Part shown: positions 9,535-20,995 of the stretch, one piece after another
Layout of the letters: every line of letters begins with the position of its first letter
How positions within the stretch are numbered: position 1 is the stretch's first letter
Assembly (NCBI GenBank): GCA_963921935.1
Contig: OY998178.1
Coordinates: forward strand, 55,029,451 to 55,093,450
Reading direction: 5' to 3'
Origin: Galeruca laticollis
Lineage: Eukaryota; Arthropoda; Insecta; Coleoptera; Chrysomelidae
Length of the DNA: 64,000 bases
Translations under genes and position numbers: made by a program
The notes under the pieces: generated by a model
What the model saw: only the letters and a program-made list of their open reading frames with translations
Databases searched by the model: none
What the model was told of the DNA's origin: nothing

Positions 9535-9567
9535 CTGACGATGATATTAAATATCGAAACAATTGTC
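9535..9567 (+). ncRNA. Hammerhead ribozyme motif, PLE-B (intact core)
   Basis: CTGACGA at 9535-9541, GAAA at 9556-9559. Stem II is GATAT (9543-9547) with ATATC (9551-9555), loop TAA. Stem III is ACA (9559-9561) with TGT (9564-9566), two-base loop, closed by the classic GTC cleavage triplet at 9565-9567. Stem I pairs ATT upstream of the core with AAT after the cleavage site. One T (9542) bulges between core and stem II, as in all other copies in this window. All conserved core positions are present. Confidence 0.8.
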
Positions 9568-9648
9568 AATTTTTTAGAATTTTCAAAATTTTTTCAATAT
9601 ATTGTGGAATTAGCTAGGAACAGTAAGCTTAATGTAAATCACTAATAT

Positions 9649-10446
9649 GAGTAGATTCCACGAAGTAAGGGTATAGACAGTTAATTTCGTTAATATTGTA
9701 CTTAAGCATTCAATTTACAGAAAAGCAACACATACTCATGTGACAATTCCGTATAGTTTCAATCACCCTCTGTCACACAAATTAGCAGTATATAATTTAA
9801 TGATACATAGAGCATTTTCAGTTCCTATGAACAAATGTAATTTTGATAGAGAGATTAGTACAAATAAACATCCAACGGTTATCCATTACATATGATGAAT
9901 GAATGAATTAATAAAAAAGAGGGAAAAGTGGCATTACAACTAATATTTCCTGAGCAATCTAAAGAAATATAAAGTTATAAAACCATCACATATGCAGGAA
10001 ATATTTCTAATAATATTTCAAAGATATTATCTCCAGCAACAAATGCAACAATTTCTTTTAAAACAGAAAGTAACGTAAGTACCAAATTGTTAATTGTTGA
10101 AACAAAAATATCACCATTAAAGAAATCTGGTATATATAAACTTAAATGTCCAGAATGTAATGCTGTCTGTTTGGGTCAGAACCCTAGAAACTTTGAAATC
10201 CGATATAGTGAACACTTACGACCATACAGATTAAAACAACCAGATAATTCCCACTACGCAAAACATCTACTAGACACCAATTATTCATTGACACCTAACA
10301 CAGGACTAGAAGTACTACATTTTTGTGATAAGATACAAGAACTGGATTTCCTTGAAAAATTGGAAATTAGAAGGCACTTAAGAAACCCACCATATGAAGT
10401 CGTCAATGAACAGATAAATCTAGGGAGTTCTCCACTTTTAAACTGA
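9649..10446 (+). pseudogene. PLE-B fragment: RT C-terminus and GIY-YIG
   Basis: Begins with the pLTR tail, then enters the RT 3' part at about 9713 (IYRKATHTHVTIP, then HPLSHKLAVYN and NKCNFDREI). After shifts and stops it reaches an open stretch at 10087-10446 with GIYKLKCPECNAVCLGQNPR, where the second tyrosine of the YLG motif has become cysteine. The C-terminal NLGSSPLLN is present. Confidence 0.8.
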
Positions 10447-10721
10447 CTTCTTAAGTGATAATTGTGAAGATCAGCAACCATAGTTTTCCTGGTTTTCTAT
10501 ATCATTGCACAGTTATACTGATCCTAATTGGGAAAAAATATATCCAGACTAACCCCATAGGGCTATTAATATCTAAACTTTAATATTTGTAATATCATCT
10601 CTCCTTCTTTTTTTTATTAATATATATTAAGTCGATCACAAGGTAGTGTCACTTCTTGGTCTAGCCATAAATAATTATTAAACATTAGGTAGGCATTAAA
10701 TGGAATGTAACTTCTGTCATT

Positions 10722-10754
10722 CTGACGATGATATTTAATATCGTAGCAAATGTC
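10722..10754 (+). ncRNA. Decayed hammerhead motif, PLE-B
   Basis: CTGACGA and stem II GATATT/AATATC are intact, but GAAA has become GTAG and stem III is damaged (CAAATGTC). A catalytic relic in the 3' pLTR of the preceding fragment. Confidence 0.65.
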
Positions 10755-10903
10755 AATTTCTTAGAATTTTTAACGTTTTTCAAATATATTGTGGAATTAT
10801 TTAGAAACAGTAAGTTTCATTTAAAACACTGATATGAGTATATTCTACGAACTAAGGGTCGAGACCATTCATTTAGTTAATTTTATATATTAACTATATT
10901 TTA

Positions 10904-12415
10904 CTACACAAATACACTATCGGTAGGAATAATTGACTTCTTACATTCTTTTCGTCTATTTTGGACTGCGGCTTTAGGAAACAGTTGTATTGATGACAGC
11001 GGTATATATTCATTTGATTTTGAATCTACAGCTATTGTAACAGCTGCTGGTGTAATAACTTCTATTAAAGCCAGGTCTGTTACAGCAGACGTACTTATTG
11101 TAGGTTTTGATGATCCAAACGAAGTACTTGATAAAGTCTCTGGAGCTGAATGTAAAACTGATGTAGAAGCTTTATTGTGCGAGAGATCTTTCTCAGATGC
11201 CGTAGAAGGAAGATTAATGCAAGTCAAAGAAACTGCCGTGAAAAATATTTTTTATCGATAGGCCATATTCCGGAAGTCTTGAAACCTGAAGAAGCATTCT
11301 TAACCGTCGCAACAGTCTAAAAAGCTTCATTAACCAGATGAGCCACCTCTGTTTGTCCAATGACCCGTCATGGATTAGCACTTAACCATTTGTCACACTC
11401 GTAAGCAAATTTTACCTTTAATGGACCAAAAAATCCACGATCTAAAGGTTACATTTTGTGGCTACTTTGTGGTGGAAGAGTAAGTTAATGGATGCCCTTA
11501 TCACGACAATAATTGACAACAGCTAAAATTAGAAGACTACTGTGGTAATCTAATATTAAAAGCACTGGATTTTCCTTAGTAGGTTGCTCGTTATTTTCAA
11601 AATGGCGAAGATATCCCATAAAGAGGTCTGTAATTATGAAACCAGAATCCGAAACCAAACGAATACTTCCGGTAGGTGCATAGTTCAAAAGGTAATCCTT
11701 AATTTTTTTACGAAGAAATATGAAAGCTGGTAAAACATAACTTTCAGTGGTACTCATAGCGCAAACAAGTGTAATAGTTTGACATTTATTTTACCTACCA
11801 GCTTTTTACCCTCCATTGTAATGACCTTCGGAATCTTCTTCGGTACAGTAGTTATCACACTTTAATCTGTATTAAAAACTCGTCTAGGCAGAAATTTTTG
11901 ATTTGTGTAGAGGTTCTGTATATTTTCTTGAAAGAGATTCACTTGAGTTCGATCAAACCCCATTGCTCGAGCTATACTGGTTTGAGTGAGTTGTCGTAAT
12001 TCCAATTCAGGGTGTCCTTTTAAGAAACCATATTCCCAATCACGTCCAGCCATCTCTGAATCTTGATTAAAATGGCGAAGAATATGATTTATTCGGCGTA
12101 CATATCAATGTCCTTAAAGTCGTCGCATTGAGACCATGATAAAGATCATCACATCTTTTTAAATATTTATATAGTTCATTTTCTTGTTCACTTGTGAAGG
12201 TGGGAGAAAATATTTCTAACTTTGTTGCAATTGAGTCAGATTTCCATCGTTTTTCCAAACTACTTTCTCTTATCCCTACTTGTGTTGCGGCTTTTCTTTG
12301 ACTTCACCCTTAAGTTATTAATAACTTAGCAGCATCAAACTGATCAATAGTGACAAGGCATCTCTGTAGATCTTTCCGCTTCTAGGTTCGAGGCAATTTG
12401 TTATTTATGGAATTT
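10904..12415 (-). pseudogene. pogo/Tigger-type transposase
   Basis: Decayed DDE transposase of the pogo group. It reads, in order: a pipsqueak-type helix-turn-helix near 12415-12290 (DQFDAAKLLI, QRKAATQVGIRESSL); a CENP-B-like segment (AGRDWEYGFLKGHPELELRQ, 12053-11990); the first catalytic Asp in VFNTD, followed directly by a stop; VITMEGKKLVGKI; STTESYVLPAFIFLRKK; NPVLLILDYHSS with the second Asp; and a later PLDRGFFGPLK. The C-terminus is QNRRKECKKSIIPTDS. Several stops and frameshifts. The family cuts and pastes at TA sites. Confidence 0.85.
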
Positions 12416-12879
12416 ATATCTTCTTTCTAGAGAAAATAATCCATTATTTACAGAGAACTGTCATAGGGAAGGATGGGAAGGGGGGTAGAAGTGCGCACGT
12501 AAATATGCGTACTTTTAACCCACACACTCGTGCGCACTCTTAACCCTAACCACATGAACGAAATTAACCTAAAACTATACCTTATTCAATAATTCCACAA
12601 GGTTTCGTAATTCTAATCATTAAACTAGATACAGTACCATGTACAAATATACACAATAAGTAATAAATACCGTATCCTCCTCAACCCTCCCCAAGCAACC
12701 CCCTCCACCTCCATAATTACGCCACTTCCCAAATTTGCCCCACATGACTACTTCGTAAAAGTGTTGCCCTGCAGCTCCTTCAGTTGCAGGAAGTTCTTCT
12801 AATTTGGAAGTAGATTTGTTAGTTGGCTGTTAGTAAAGCTGAAACCTTAATTAATTTAATATGAAACATTTGAATATTC

Positions 12880-13161
12880 CTGTTTTAAATGAAACTGTTC
12901 CACAATAATTGAAAAAATGTTAAAAATTCTAAGATATTGACAATTGTTCCGATATTAAATATCATCGCCCGAATGACAGAAGTTACATTTCAACTAATGT
13001 TTAATAATTATTTTTGACTAGACCAAGAAGTGGCCTATCTTGTGATTGACTTGATATATATGAATAGAAAAAAGAAAGTGTATGATTTTACAAACATTAA
13101 ATTTTTCTTCCATTTAAGATCAGTATAGCTGTGCAATGATATGGAAATCTGGAAAACTATA
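12880..13161 (-). mobile_element. PLE-B 3' fragment, left piece
   Basis: Non-coding PLE-B 3' region with the decayed hammerhead at 12939-12971. It ends in the CTGGAAAACTATA sequence normally followed by TCTGCTGATC. The continuation is found at 15494, so the 2.33 kb between are a later insertion. Confidence 0.8.
12939..12971 (-). ncRNA. Decayed hammerhead motif, PLE-B
   Basis: Core reads CGGGCGA (two substitutions) and the GAAA box reads GGAA. Stem II GATATT/AATATC and the CAATTGTC stem III are preserved. Confidence 0.6.
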
Positions 13162-15493
13162 CCCACTAAACAAGAAACATAACAAGCCTTTTTTGTGATG
13201 TTCTTTTAAGAGACTTTTCGTGATGTTTATTTAAAACGTTAATAAGATATCTCCTAGATGTCTTAATTGTATTACCAACTCTATTAGCATACATGTCATG
13301 TAAATAAAACATATTTTTAATGTACACAGTAATACTTGAATTCGCAGTTACATACACATCCTATGAACTTCTTCTAAGTAACTTTCGATAGGAAACATTC
13401 ATACGATGTTAATTTGTATACTTCTCACTAATGTCACATACAGAACGTTACTGTAATATTACAAATTAACATGTTTCTAAGATGATCGATCACATGCTGC
13501 AGTTACTTTTACATCTTTCGAAATAATTTTTAGTAAGATCCTACTATTACGTCTGTACGATGTTAGTTTATAAAACTCTCAGTAATATCTCATATTAAAC
13601 ATCACAGTAACATAAAAGAAAGAAGAAAACAGAAGAGGAACTGACGATCGGAACAAACAGTAGTTATATGTGGAATCAAATGACAAGCATGAAATGGCGG
13701 ATGGTTCTCAGTTATGTGTTATATTTTATTTGCAGGAAGCACATATTTTGCAAGTAATACTTGAATAAAGTGGTCTTCGTTTTCGTTAGTTCCTACAGTT
13801 TCTATACTTAGTTATAATTCTTGTTATAATGGACGAACAACAATTGTTATTGGTAAATACCTATTCCAAAATCATAATTATTAAAACTTAATACTCATTC
13901 AATACTTTAATCGGCTATTATACATTGAAATTCCAGGTGGCGGAATTGTACACTAACATTATATACTAGTGTTTTGTTCATTAATAGTGAATAAACGTTC
14001 CAAATCCTTTATTGCCTTTTTTGCTATTTTATTCTAAATGTACAGGATGAACAACTTAGAACGACCGTAAGCCACATCTCAGAAAAGAATCATGATACAA
14101 CTTTCAAAAAAATTATCTTCTGGTAAGTGATCCTGAAAAATTGCTGGAAAATATTTTGCAGTCTATAAAATATCCGCTAGGGGTGGAATGAACATTCGAA
14201 AACATGATACTCCAAAAAAACATACTAAAGGTGTCCTAAAAATACAATTTTTGACATCTTGATGAGATTATGAATAAATTTAATTAGGGGGATTTATTGC
14301 CATTATTCTTCAAATATTGGGTGGGGAAATTTCAATCTTATGAACAAATGTATAACTTTTTTGTTAATAACCGATATTAATGATTTGAGCTGCATTTAAA
14401 AGAGTTTTTCTGTTTAATAAGATTGGTAACAAAATTAGATAATTTTGTATCCACTCGGAAATTTCAAATGTAAATTGAAACATTTTTCAAATTTTTATAT
14501 CTGATATTGTAAATCTTATATCTTGGAACAGATTCCTGTTTTTTCAACCTGTTTTCATCAGAATTTGAAAACTGCCTCATCACATTTGAATTTTCCGATA
14601 AAAATGGGAAAATTGTCGACTTTTTCACATAGCGTTGACAAAATTGTCCAATTTTGTTATTTTTGTTAAGCATATCTTATTAAAGAGGAAAAACTCTTTC
14701 AAATGACGCCAAAAACATGGATATAGATTAAAAAAAAGTGTTCAAACATTCGTTTTTTGGGTTGAACCTCCCCACCCCTTACTTGAAGAATAAGGACAAA
14801 AAGTCATAATCTCAACAATATATCAAAAGTTGTATTTCTAGGATACATTTAGTATGTCTTTTTTGGGGATAATCACAGTATTATGTTTTCAAGTGTTCAT
14901 TCCACCCCATAGCAGATATTTTAGAAACTCAAAAATATTTTCCAGCGACTTTTCAGGGTCATTTTCCCGACGGTATTTTTTTAAAGTTGTACCATGACTA
15001 TTTTTTGAAATATGGCCGACAGTCGGCGTTCTTAGTTGTTCACCCTGTGTTTGCTGATTAGGCACAGAAACATCTATTGGATGTCATCTATAATGTTTGA
15101 GGTATATTATTTAGAGGTTTAAGTAACGTCCATACAGCGTCTAAGAGAATACACTGTATTGTTTTTGAAATGTTGCATTGAGATTATTGATAAGATGCAT
15201 TAACATAGACAAGATGTTAAAAGACATTTCAGAATGTGACAGAAATGTTGTTTTTAGTTCGTTATAAAGACTTTCTTTTGACAGTTGAGTAACATCACAG
15301 TAATGTAAAAAGGCAGCGTTTTAACATCGCTGAGAAATAAAGTTGAAACATCACAAAAGTTAACAGCCACAAGCTGGGCATATCATGCAGTTGTATAGAT
15401 GTGCATGTGATGAAAACAAGAGGAAAAAAGAAAGAACATTATCACAATGTGATGTTGAATTAGCATAACTGTAATATTTATTTGCATGGTGGG
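13162..15493. mobile_element. Non-autonomous element, 2.3 kb, TA target duplication
   Basis: Inserted in PLE-B. The flanking TA is duplicated at 13160-13161 and 15494-15495, and the element ends are CCCAC...GTGGG. The empty site is visible in the other PLE-B copies (AACTATATCTGC). No transposase is encoded; subterminal GTGATGT and ACATCAC words recur near both ends. The TA duplication fits the Tc1/mariner or a related superfamily, but the family is unassigned. Confidence 0.7.
14043..15047. mobile_element. Foldback element, 1 kb, arms about 500 bp
   Basis: The ends are CAGGATGAACAAC and the complement of CAGGGTGAACAAC, and the inverted similarity continues to the centre near 14545 (for example AAAGAGTTTTTC at 14399 and its complement at about 14690). 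No coding frame. It is nested inside the 2.3-kb element. No clear target duplication. Confidence 0.8.
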
Positions 15494-15585
15494 TATCTGA
15501 TGATCTTTACAATTATCACTCAAGAAGACAGTTTAAAAGTGAAAAACTTCCTAGATTTATCTGTTCGTTGACGACTTCATACTTA
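15494..15585 (-). pseudogene. PLE-B endonuclease end, right piece
   Basis: Continues the fragment at 12880-13161. Encodes the last residues of the PLE-B protein (EVVNEQINLG-type tail, then the usual stop) on the minus strand, and stops abruptly at about 15585. Confidence 0.75.
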
Positions 15586-16716
15586 AGCCTAAAATTCAGT
15601 ACTACGAAAATGTGCGTAAAATTCTGAAATTTTTAGGGAACTTTCAAGGCGTATTTTGAAATCTGAAAGGGGGGTCGCACTCTACTTATCATCTATCCGT
15701 TTAGTTGCATGGCACTACGAGACCTTTTTTTTTTTAAAAAAATGCTTTTGTTTTCGCTTACTCAATTAAAATGTTGAATACAAATAATCCATTTTCTGGC
15801 AACATTTTTAACTCTTTTTACGCAAATTTTAGACCAAAAAAAAGAGCTCGTTAAACTTGATGGCGCTTCGAGGCCCTTTTCCTGATTTTCCTTCACATTT
15901 GTTGTTAATTAGGCTGTATTTGTTTATAAATTTTATGTTTCAGAACATATATCAGTTCTCGGCAACCAACGAGGCAATCCCAGTTTTAGGTATAATTGGT
16001 AGAATGGTTTATGAAAGGTATGTTGAGTCTTCAATTTTACTGCCCTAATACGATGATTCGTTTACCTCTTTAGATATTGAATTTTAAAATTGAAAAAATT
16101 CATTTCAGCATAGGTACTTCTTAAATTGATATTATGATTCACTTTTATTGAGTAGAACACATTTATTATTATTTATTTAATTTAATATTATGGAATACGT
16201 ACTCGCAATTATTTTGTTATCTTTTTTATTACCAATATTTTAAAATATTATCCGGTTACTACATTTAATTTATTCCTTTACTAATATTTTCAAGGTCATA
16301 TATGTCTTTAGTATCAACTCTTTTCCCCGTCACCTAAGAGGTAGAGTAATAAACGCATTTTTTCAATGTGGTATTTCCGGTAGACCTAGTCCACAGTGAC
16401 TACATGAGACAAAAGTACTACAAAACTATTTTTTTTTAATTTTTGTTTTGTTTTTTATTTGTTTTGTTGGATTATGAGATAAACGTAATAAAATGAGCAA
16501 GAAAAGCATTCGTTAGGTCACATATGTATGTAGTAGCATTATGTTTTCATAAATGTAAGAATACTGGTACATATACAATTCATATAGTACATATATTATA
16601 ACATTATGTTAATATAGTGTATAGTATAGTATATAGTACAGTATAATACATACGGTTTACATAGTATTACTATAATCAATGTATGAACAGAAAATGATGA
16701 ATATTAGGGAATTAAT
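15586..16716. other. No gene seen; AT-rich spacer
   Basis: Only short chance frames. A degenerate TATAG/TATAC-type microsatellite lies at about 16600-16665. Nothing else is supported. Confidence 0.5.
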
Positions 16717-17465
16717 CTACAAGTCTTTTAACAAAATGTTTCTGATGGATCGGCTTCGTTTTAATCTAGGACCAATAATTTCTGGAAATAGAACATTCAA
16801 TAAAAAAATTTCCAAAGCACCAATCATTTTCATGTTCCAAAAGTTATCATTTTTTTCTATTTGTTTACAGAATAAATTTTTAATCGTGTAAACAATAAAA
16901 TAACATAGTTGTCGTTTTGTTGTATGAAGCTGACCATGAATTTGAAACATGTAATTGTGATTTGATTTCGATTTCATTTCTCCAGAAATATTGACTGTTA
17001 GATATTTTATTATATTATTTTCTACAGCTTCCTCAACCGTGTGCTCCCGCGCTGAATAAGGACACTTCACCTCAATAAGTGCATTATCTCCTCTTAGCCC
17101 GTCCGGGGAAGCTGCCAAAAACTTATTTTCCTCATCAACAAACAATCCGCATTTCATTTCCTCTATATTACATAAGTTTTCTAATTTTCCTACCACCTTC
17201 GATTCATTTTCGATACTGTGTTGCAATGGTTTGGGGTAATTACTTAGTCGATCACTACATGGAGAACATAAAAATGGTGTTTACCGTGATACCAGTATTC
17301 GTTGTTGTTCGCATATTACACATTTTACCAAAATCACTAGCGGTTAATCGAGTAGACTTTTCTTCAAACCATTGCGAATTCGTATGTTGGGCGAAGGTAC
17401 TTTGTGAAATTTCAGCAATGTCACAATTGTTGAAATTGTCTAGAAATTTCTTCTTACGAAATTAA
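16717..17465 (-). pseudogene. YqaJ-type nuclease domain
   Basis: The N-terminal half in one frame (17465 to about 17260) reads STRLTASDFGKMC. The C-terminal half (17226-16717) reads MKCGLFVDEENKFLAASPDGL, ALIEVKCPYSARE and MFQIHGQLHTTKRQLCYFIVY. The SPDG, E-V-K and Q...Q spacing is the PD-(D/E)xK active-site pattern of YqaJ/lambda exonuclease proteins. A frameshift near 17230 breaks it. Last residues are basic. Confidence 0.75.
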
Positions 17466-17499
17466 CTTTCTGGCATATCATACAAGCTCTCCGTTACAT

Positions 17500-19157
17500 T
17501 TTCATTATCTAATCCGTTGGTCCCATAATCGGAATCTTTCGCGTGAAAAATATGTTTTTTTCATTTGCTTGGGTTACCAGCTCGTTTCATTTCCAACCGT
17601 TTATTTTCTAAAGCTTTCGTTAGATCGCCAACTTTACCGTATTTACATTTTTTAATAATTTCTAATAAATATGTACTTCGCTTGTTATAATCTACTACTG
17701 CCGCATAACATATCCCTTCATAAGATCGTTTAAAAGATTAGTTAATTCGTTTACCACCAACAAATTTGTTTACAACAGAATTGAACGTTTCTGCTGCGTT
17801 GTTGTCAACATCGCATTGTAAACTAGACGACAAACTTGCTACCCGACTTAAATATTGTTTAAATAAATCATATAAAGAGCTATTCATAAATTCGTTGAAT
17901 AAAACAAGATTCACGTGACCAAACTTATTACAAAATGTGTCGCTGTCCGATTAAGATTTCTTTTCTCAAATTTTCGATTTGAATTTGTAATGGCGCGGCT
18001 TCGTTTTTCCGATATTTGCTGGCAGTAGTTACCGCTGTTCTAAATATCTTTATATAACTAGCTAAAAACTGTTTTAAAAATACATTTTCCTCGGGGGTTT
18101 TTGATAAATCTCTCAACTTATTACAATAACTACGCAAAATGTGATTGCGATAGACTTTTTCTATAAAGAAACTAGGACCATAGGGCTATGAATCTCGAAT
18201 TTTCTTGTAAACACTACTATCTCCATTGCCAATAATTTTACCATACTTTAAATTATGCATTTTCATTGAACATTCGAACCCTTCTAATATTATTTTGCTT
18301 CCCATGGATGTTGAGGTTCCATTCCAATTTTCAAGGCACTCATGTTTCTTACCTTTTTTCAATAATTTATGCATATTACATTGCAAACTAAATTTATTTT
18401 TAACACCTACATTTAGAACTTCTTGAGCTCTTGCTCCTATAATGCATCCTACGCCCAACAATGCATTATAATTACTTTTACCATGACCTTTTACTCCAAG
18501 CGCCATCAACAACTGCAGCTATTACTGATACCACGTCAATTAATTCACCAGCTTCAACCGCTAATTTATATTCTTCTTCATCCGCTAGAATCATCTCCTC
18601 TATCGCAATATGTTTGGTGTTTTTTATAACAACATTCTGATGCGACCAATATGTATTAAGAGACATTGTAGGAAGATTTGAACCACCTAAAACCGTAGTA
18701 AACTGCGCATATCCAAGTCCCGCAGCTATCGTACCGCACACCAAGATTTACTAATGTGAAGCTCTTTTTCACCGTTAGTTGTACTAAATGTTTTTGTAAC
18801 ACAGCATATGTTACATTTACAAGCAATTGTACTTTTTACTCCAAAGCGTTTTTCAATTACTAAATATACATTAAATATATCGCAACGAAATAAACCATTA
18901 TGTTCGATGTTTTTCATTGCCGAAAATACGTACTCAAAATCTACTATTCGTAAACCAGTCATTTTAACTTGCGAGTCAGTACTTGCATTTGTAAATGAAT
19001 TTTTCTGTATTTCAATCGAGTCGTCGGTTGACGAAGATGTATCTAATGAATAGTTTGCTGCTGGTAGGGCACTTGAACAACTAGCTTGTTCATTATCACT
19101 TATTTTGCGACCGACAACTGCTACTGATAATACCTGTAAAAAGTAATCCTTCAGCAA
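17500..19157 (-). pseudogene. Mutator-like transposase
   Basis: Reads across frames as GLRIVDFEYVFSAMKNI, GVKSTIACKCNIC, TIAAGLGYAQFTTVLGG, VVDGAWSKRSW (first catalytic Asp), NYNALLGVGCIIGARAQEVL, HECLENWNGTSTSM, IIGNGDSSVYKKI (second Asp), a short gap, RSYCNKLRDLSKTPEE and, near 17800, NNAAETFNSVVNKFVGGKR (likely catalytic Glu). This order matches the Mutator-like transposase domain known from arthropod repeats. Stops and frameshifts at about 18740, 18490, 18160 and 17900 make it a pseudogene. Confidence 0.8.
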
Positions 19158-19190
19158 TACCAGGTGAACTTTGCTAAGACCTAAGTCGCC

Positions 19191-20900
19191 ACCTACGACC
19201 GTAGGTGTTGGTTATAATTATAAGTTATAGTTAAAAAAGATCAAGTATCTCTACAATTACGAAACTACTAACCAATTTACTACAGGCGATATTAATGCAT
19301 GCTTAAAAAAAATAAAACAATGTCGCTTGAGCTCAGGCGCATGCGCAAACTCTATGTAATCACCGGTATGTGGAGTAATATTTTAATTGATTAGAAAAGA
19401 AATCCGCAGCATTAATTAACGCTTAACAATTAATAAAAGTATACACCCTAAAACGCAGAAATAATTAAACACTTATATATTAATTTCTTAGAACTAAGAG
19501 TTTCTTGTGATAGTTTAGTTTAATCGAATGAATAATTGACCGTACTATGCTTGGTAATAAAAGAAAATAAAGAAAACTTGCATAATGATGATCCCTGACG
19601 AAGTACGCTACTGATTCCTCGTGTTCAACTTCCAACCCTTGGAGCACCACTCCAAATAGTAAGAGTAACAGCCCCTTACATGAACCCTAAAGAAAATATT
19701 TTATTTTGTCAGGTATTCAAAAGACAACAACAAAAATTATAATTCCCAAATTGATAATTAGTTACCACTTAATGCCACGCCATTGAAACCTAAATCTAGA
19801 ATAATTATTTATTAATTACTTAACAACAACTAAAAGGTTAAAATTATATCAAAATTAATTTGAAACTCTGCTAACTTCTCACAGTGATTAAATCTAAGTA
19901 CGAATGAAAATAAATATCACTTATAATCGAATTAAACTCTAATTAAACGCATGGATTGACCATTTTTTCCTATTTTTAACTAAATAAAATATAAAAAGTA
20001 TAGAAAAAAACCTGATAACAACCAAACATGTATTTGCTGTTGAAACGAAAGATGTGATTAATGAACAATCACTTACCTTTATGCACGGAGTTATTTGTGT
20101 AAATCAATCTAAAGTGACTCCAATTACCAGGTCTGATGTAACTGACAGAGACTACTATACTTCAAAGACCGTTCGCTCCTTTAGAGAATCTAGTTGTGAT
20201 AAATAAATAGATAAATTAGCAAACAATGTTTCTAGAGTTAGTAATAAACTTTATAGCCAAAGAAAAATAGTTTTAGTAGCAGGAAAAAAGAATAAGACAA
20301 CCAGTACAAACCTATTATGAACAGTTCTGGTCCAAAATGGTGATTGATAAAATAAGATATCCAAAATCCCTTAAAACAGGTTTATAATTCTGACACACCA
20401 AAAATATACAATTTATCGAAAACTACGATGGTCAGACTTATCAAAGTGGCTTAAAAATAATTCCCACGAATGGATGATTTTTCAAAATCAAAAATATGAA
20501 ACCACAACGGGTGTTACACACCATCTACTCCCAGACTACCATTGAGAATATAAGAATAAAGGTCAGATAGGTCATACGGAATGTCCCAAGATAATTCTTT
20601 TACGGAAATATTAGTTCTTACATAGTAGCTATAGGAAAAATACATAAATGATAATAATTAAATTACAATATTTATAACAATTGAGGATAATTTAAGATTT
20701 GTTACCAAAGAAAGGTCTCGATTAAAAATAAATCGTTGAAATTTTAAACGCCTTTTTTAAATTCTTGCAAATTTGTTTTCTTTTTTTCTCTTATTTGAAG
20801 TAGTGGAATGTTTTCCTGACCTTATTACCCTTTTAAAAAATTTCGATAAATATAAAAACAATATAATTTAAATAGTAACTAATGTCTAAATTATATCAAT
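19191..20900. other. No gene seen
   Basis: About 1.7 kb, very AT-rich, with no recognisable domain, long inverted repeat or microsatellite. It may include the upstream end of the Mutator-like element. Confidence 0.4.
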
Positions 20901-20995
20901 ATAGTTATGAAATATATTTTTGTAAAATTACACAAAAGTAACAAACTTACCAATTCGATATCACAAAATGCTCACAAAGAACGCACGTGGAAATT

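Larger units (their letters stand above)
8262..9650. repeat. PLE-B inverted pair
   Basis: Two PLE-B 3' ends lie head to head with their inner junction at 9004/9005. The outer arms match from the hammerhead region (8334 and 9567) inward, including an AAAACCAGGAAAACTAT block at about 8582 and its complement at about 9326. The left arm extends to the GIY motif, while the right arm begins just after it, leaving about 80 unpaired bases. Confidence 0.85.
7973..12749 (-). mobile_element. Candidate pogo-like DNA transposon with nested PLE-B
   Basis: A perfect 16-bp inverted repeat, AGTCATGTGGGGCAAA at 7973-7988 and its complement at 12734-12749, frames the decayed pogo transposase. Subterminal stretches on both sides share short GTGCGCA and ACGTAC motifs. 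The region 8262 to about 10860 is PLE-B sequence, evidently inserted later. I see no clear TA target duplication, so the boundaries are inferred. Confidence 0.5.
16717..19190 (-). mobile_element. Mutator-like element with YqaJ nuclease
   Basis: A single decayed coding unit read right to left: Mutator-like DDE transposase (19157 to about 17500) followed by a YqaJ/lambda-exonuclease-type domain (17465-16717). The pairing of these domains recurs in insect transposon proteins. No terminal inverted repeats were identified by eye. Confidence 0.7.

Noticed and set aside
14043..15047. Foldback as an additional PLE palindrome
   Set aside because: No hammerhead core or PLE coding sequence; the CAGG(A/G)TG ends resemble a DNA-transposon MITE.
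17079..17465. 128-residue plus-strand frame
   Set aside because: Antisense shadow of the YqaJ-type domain.
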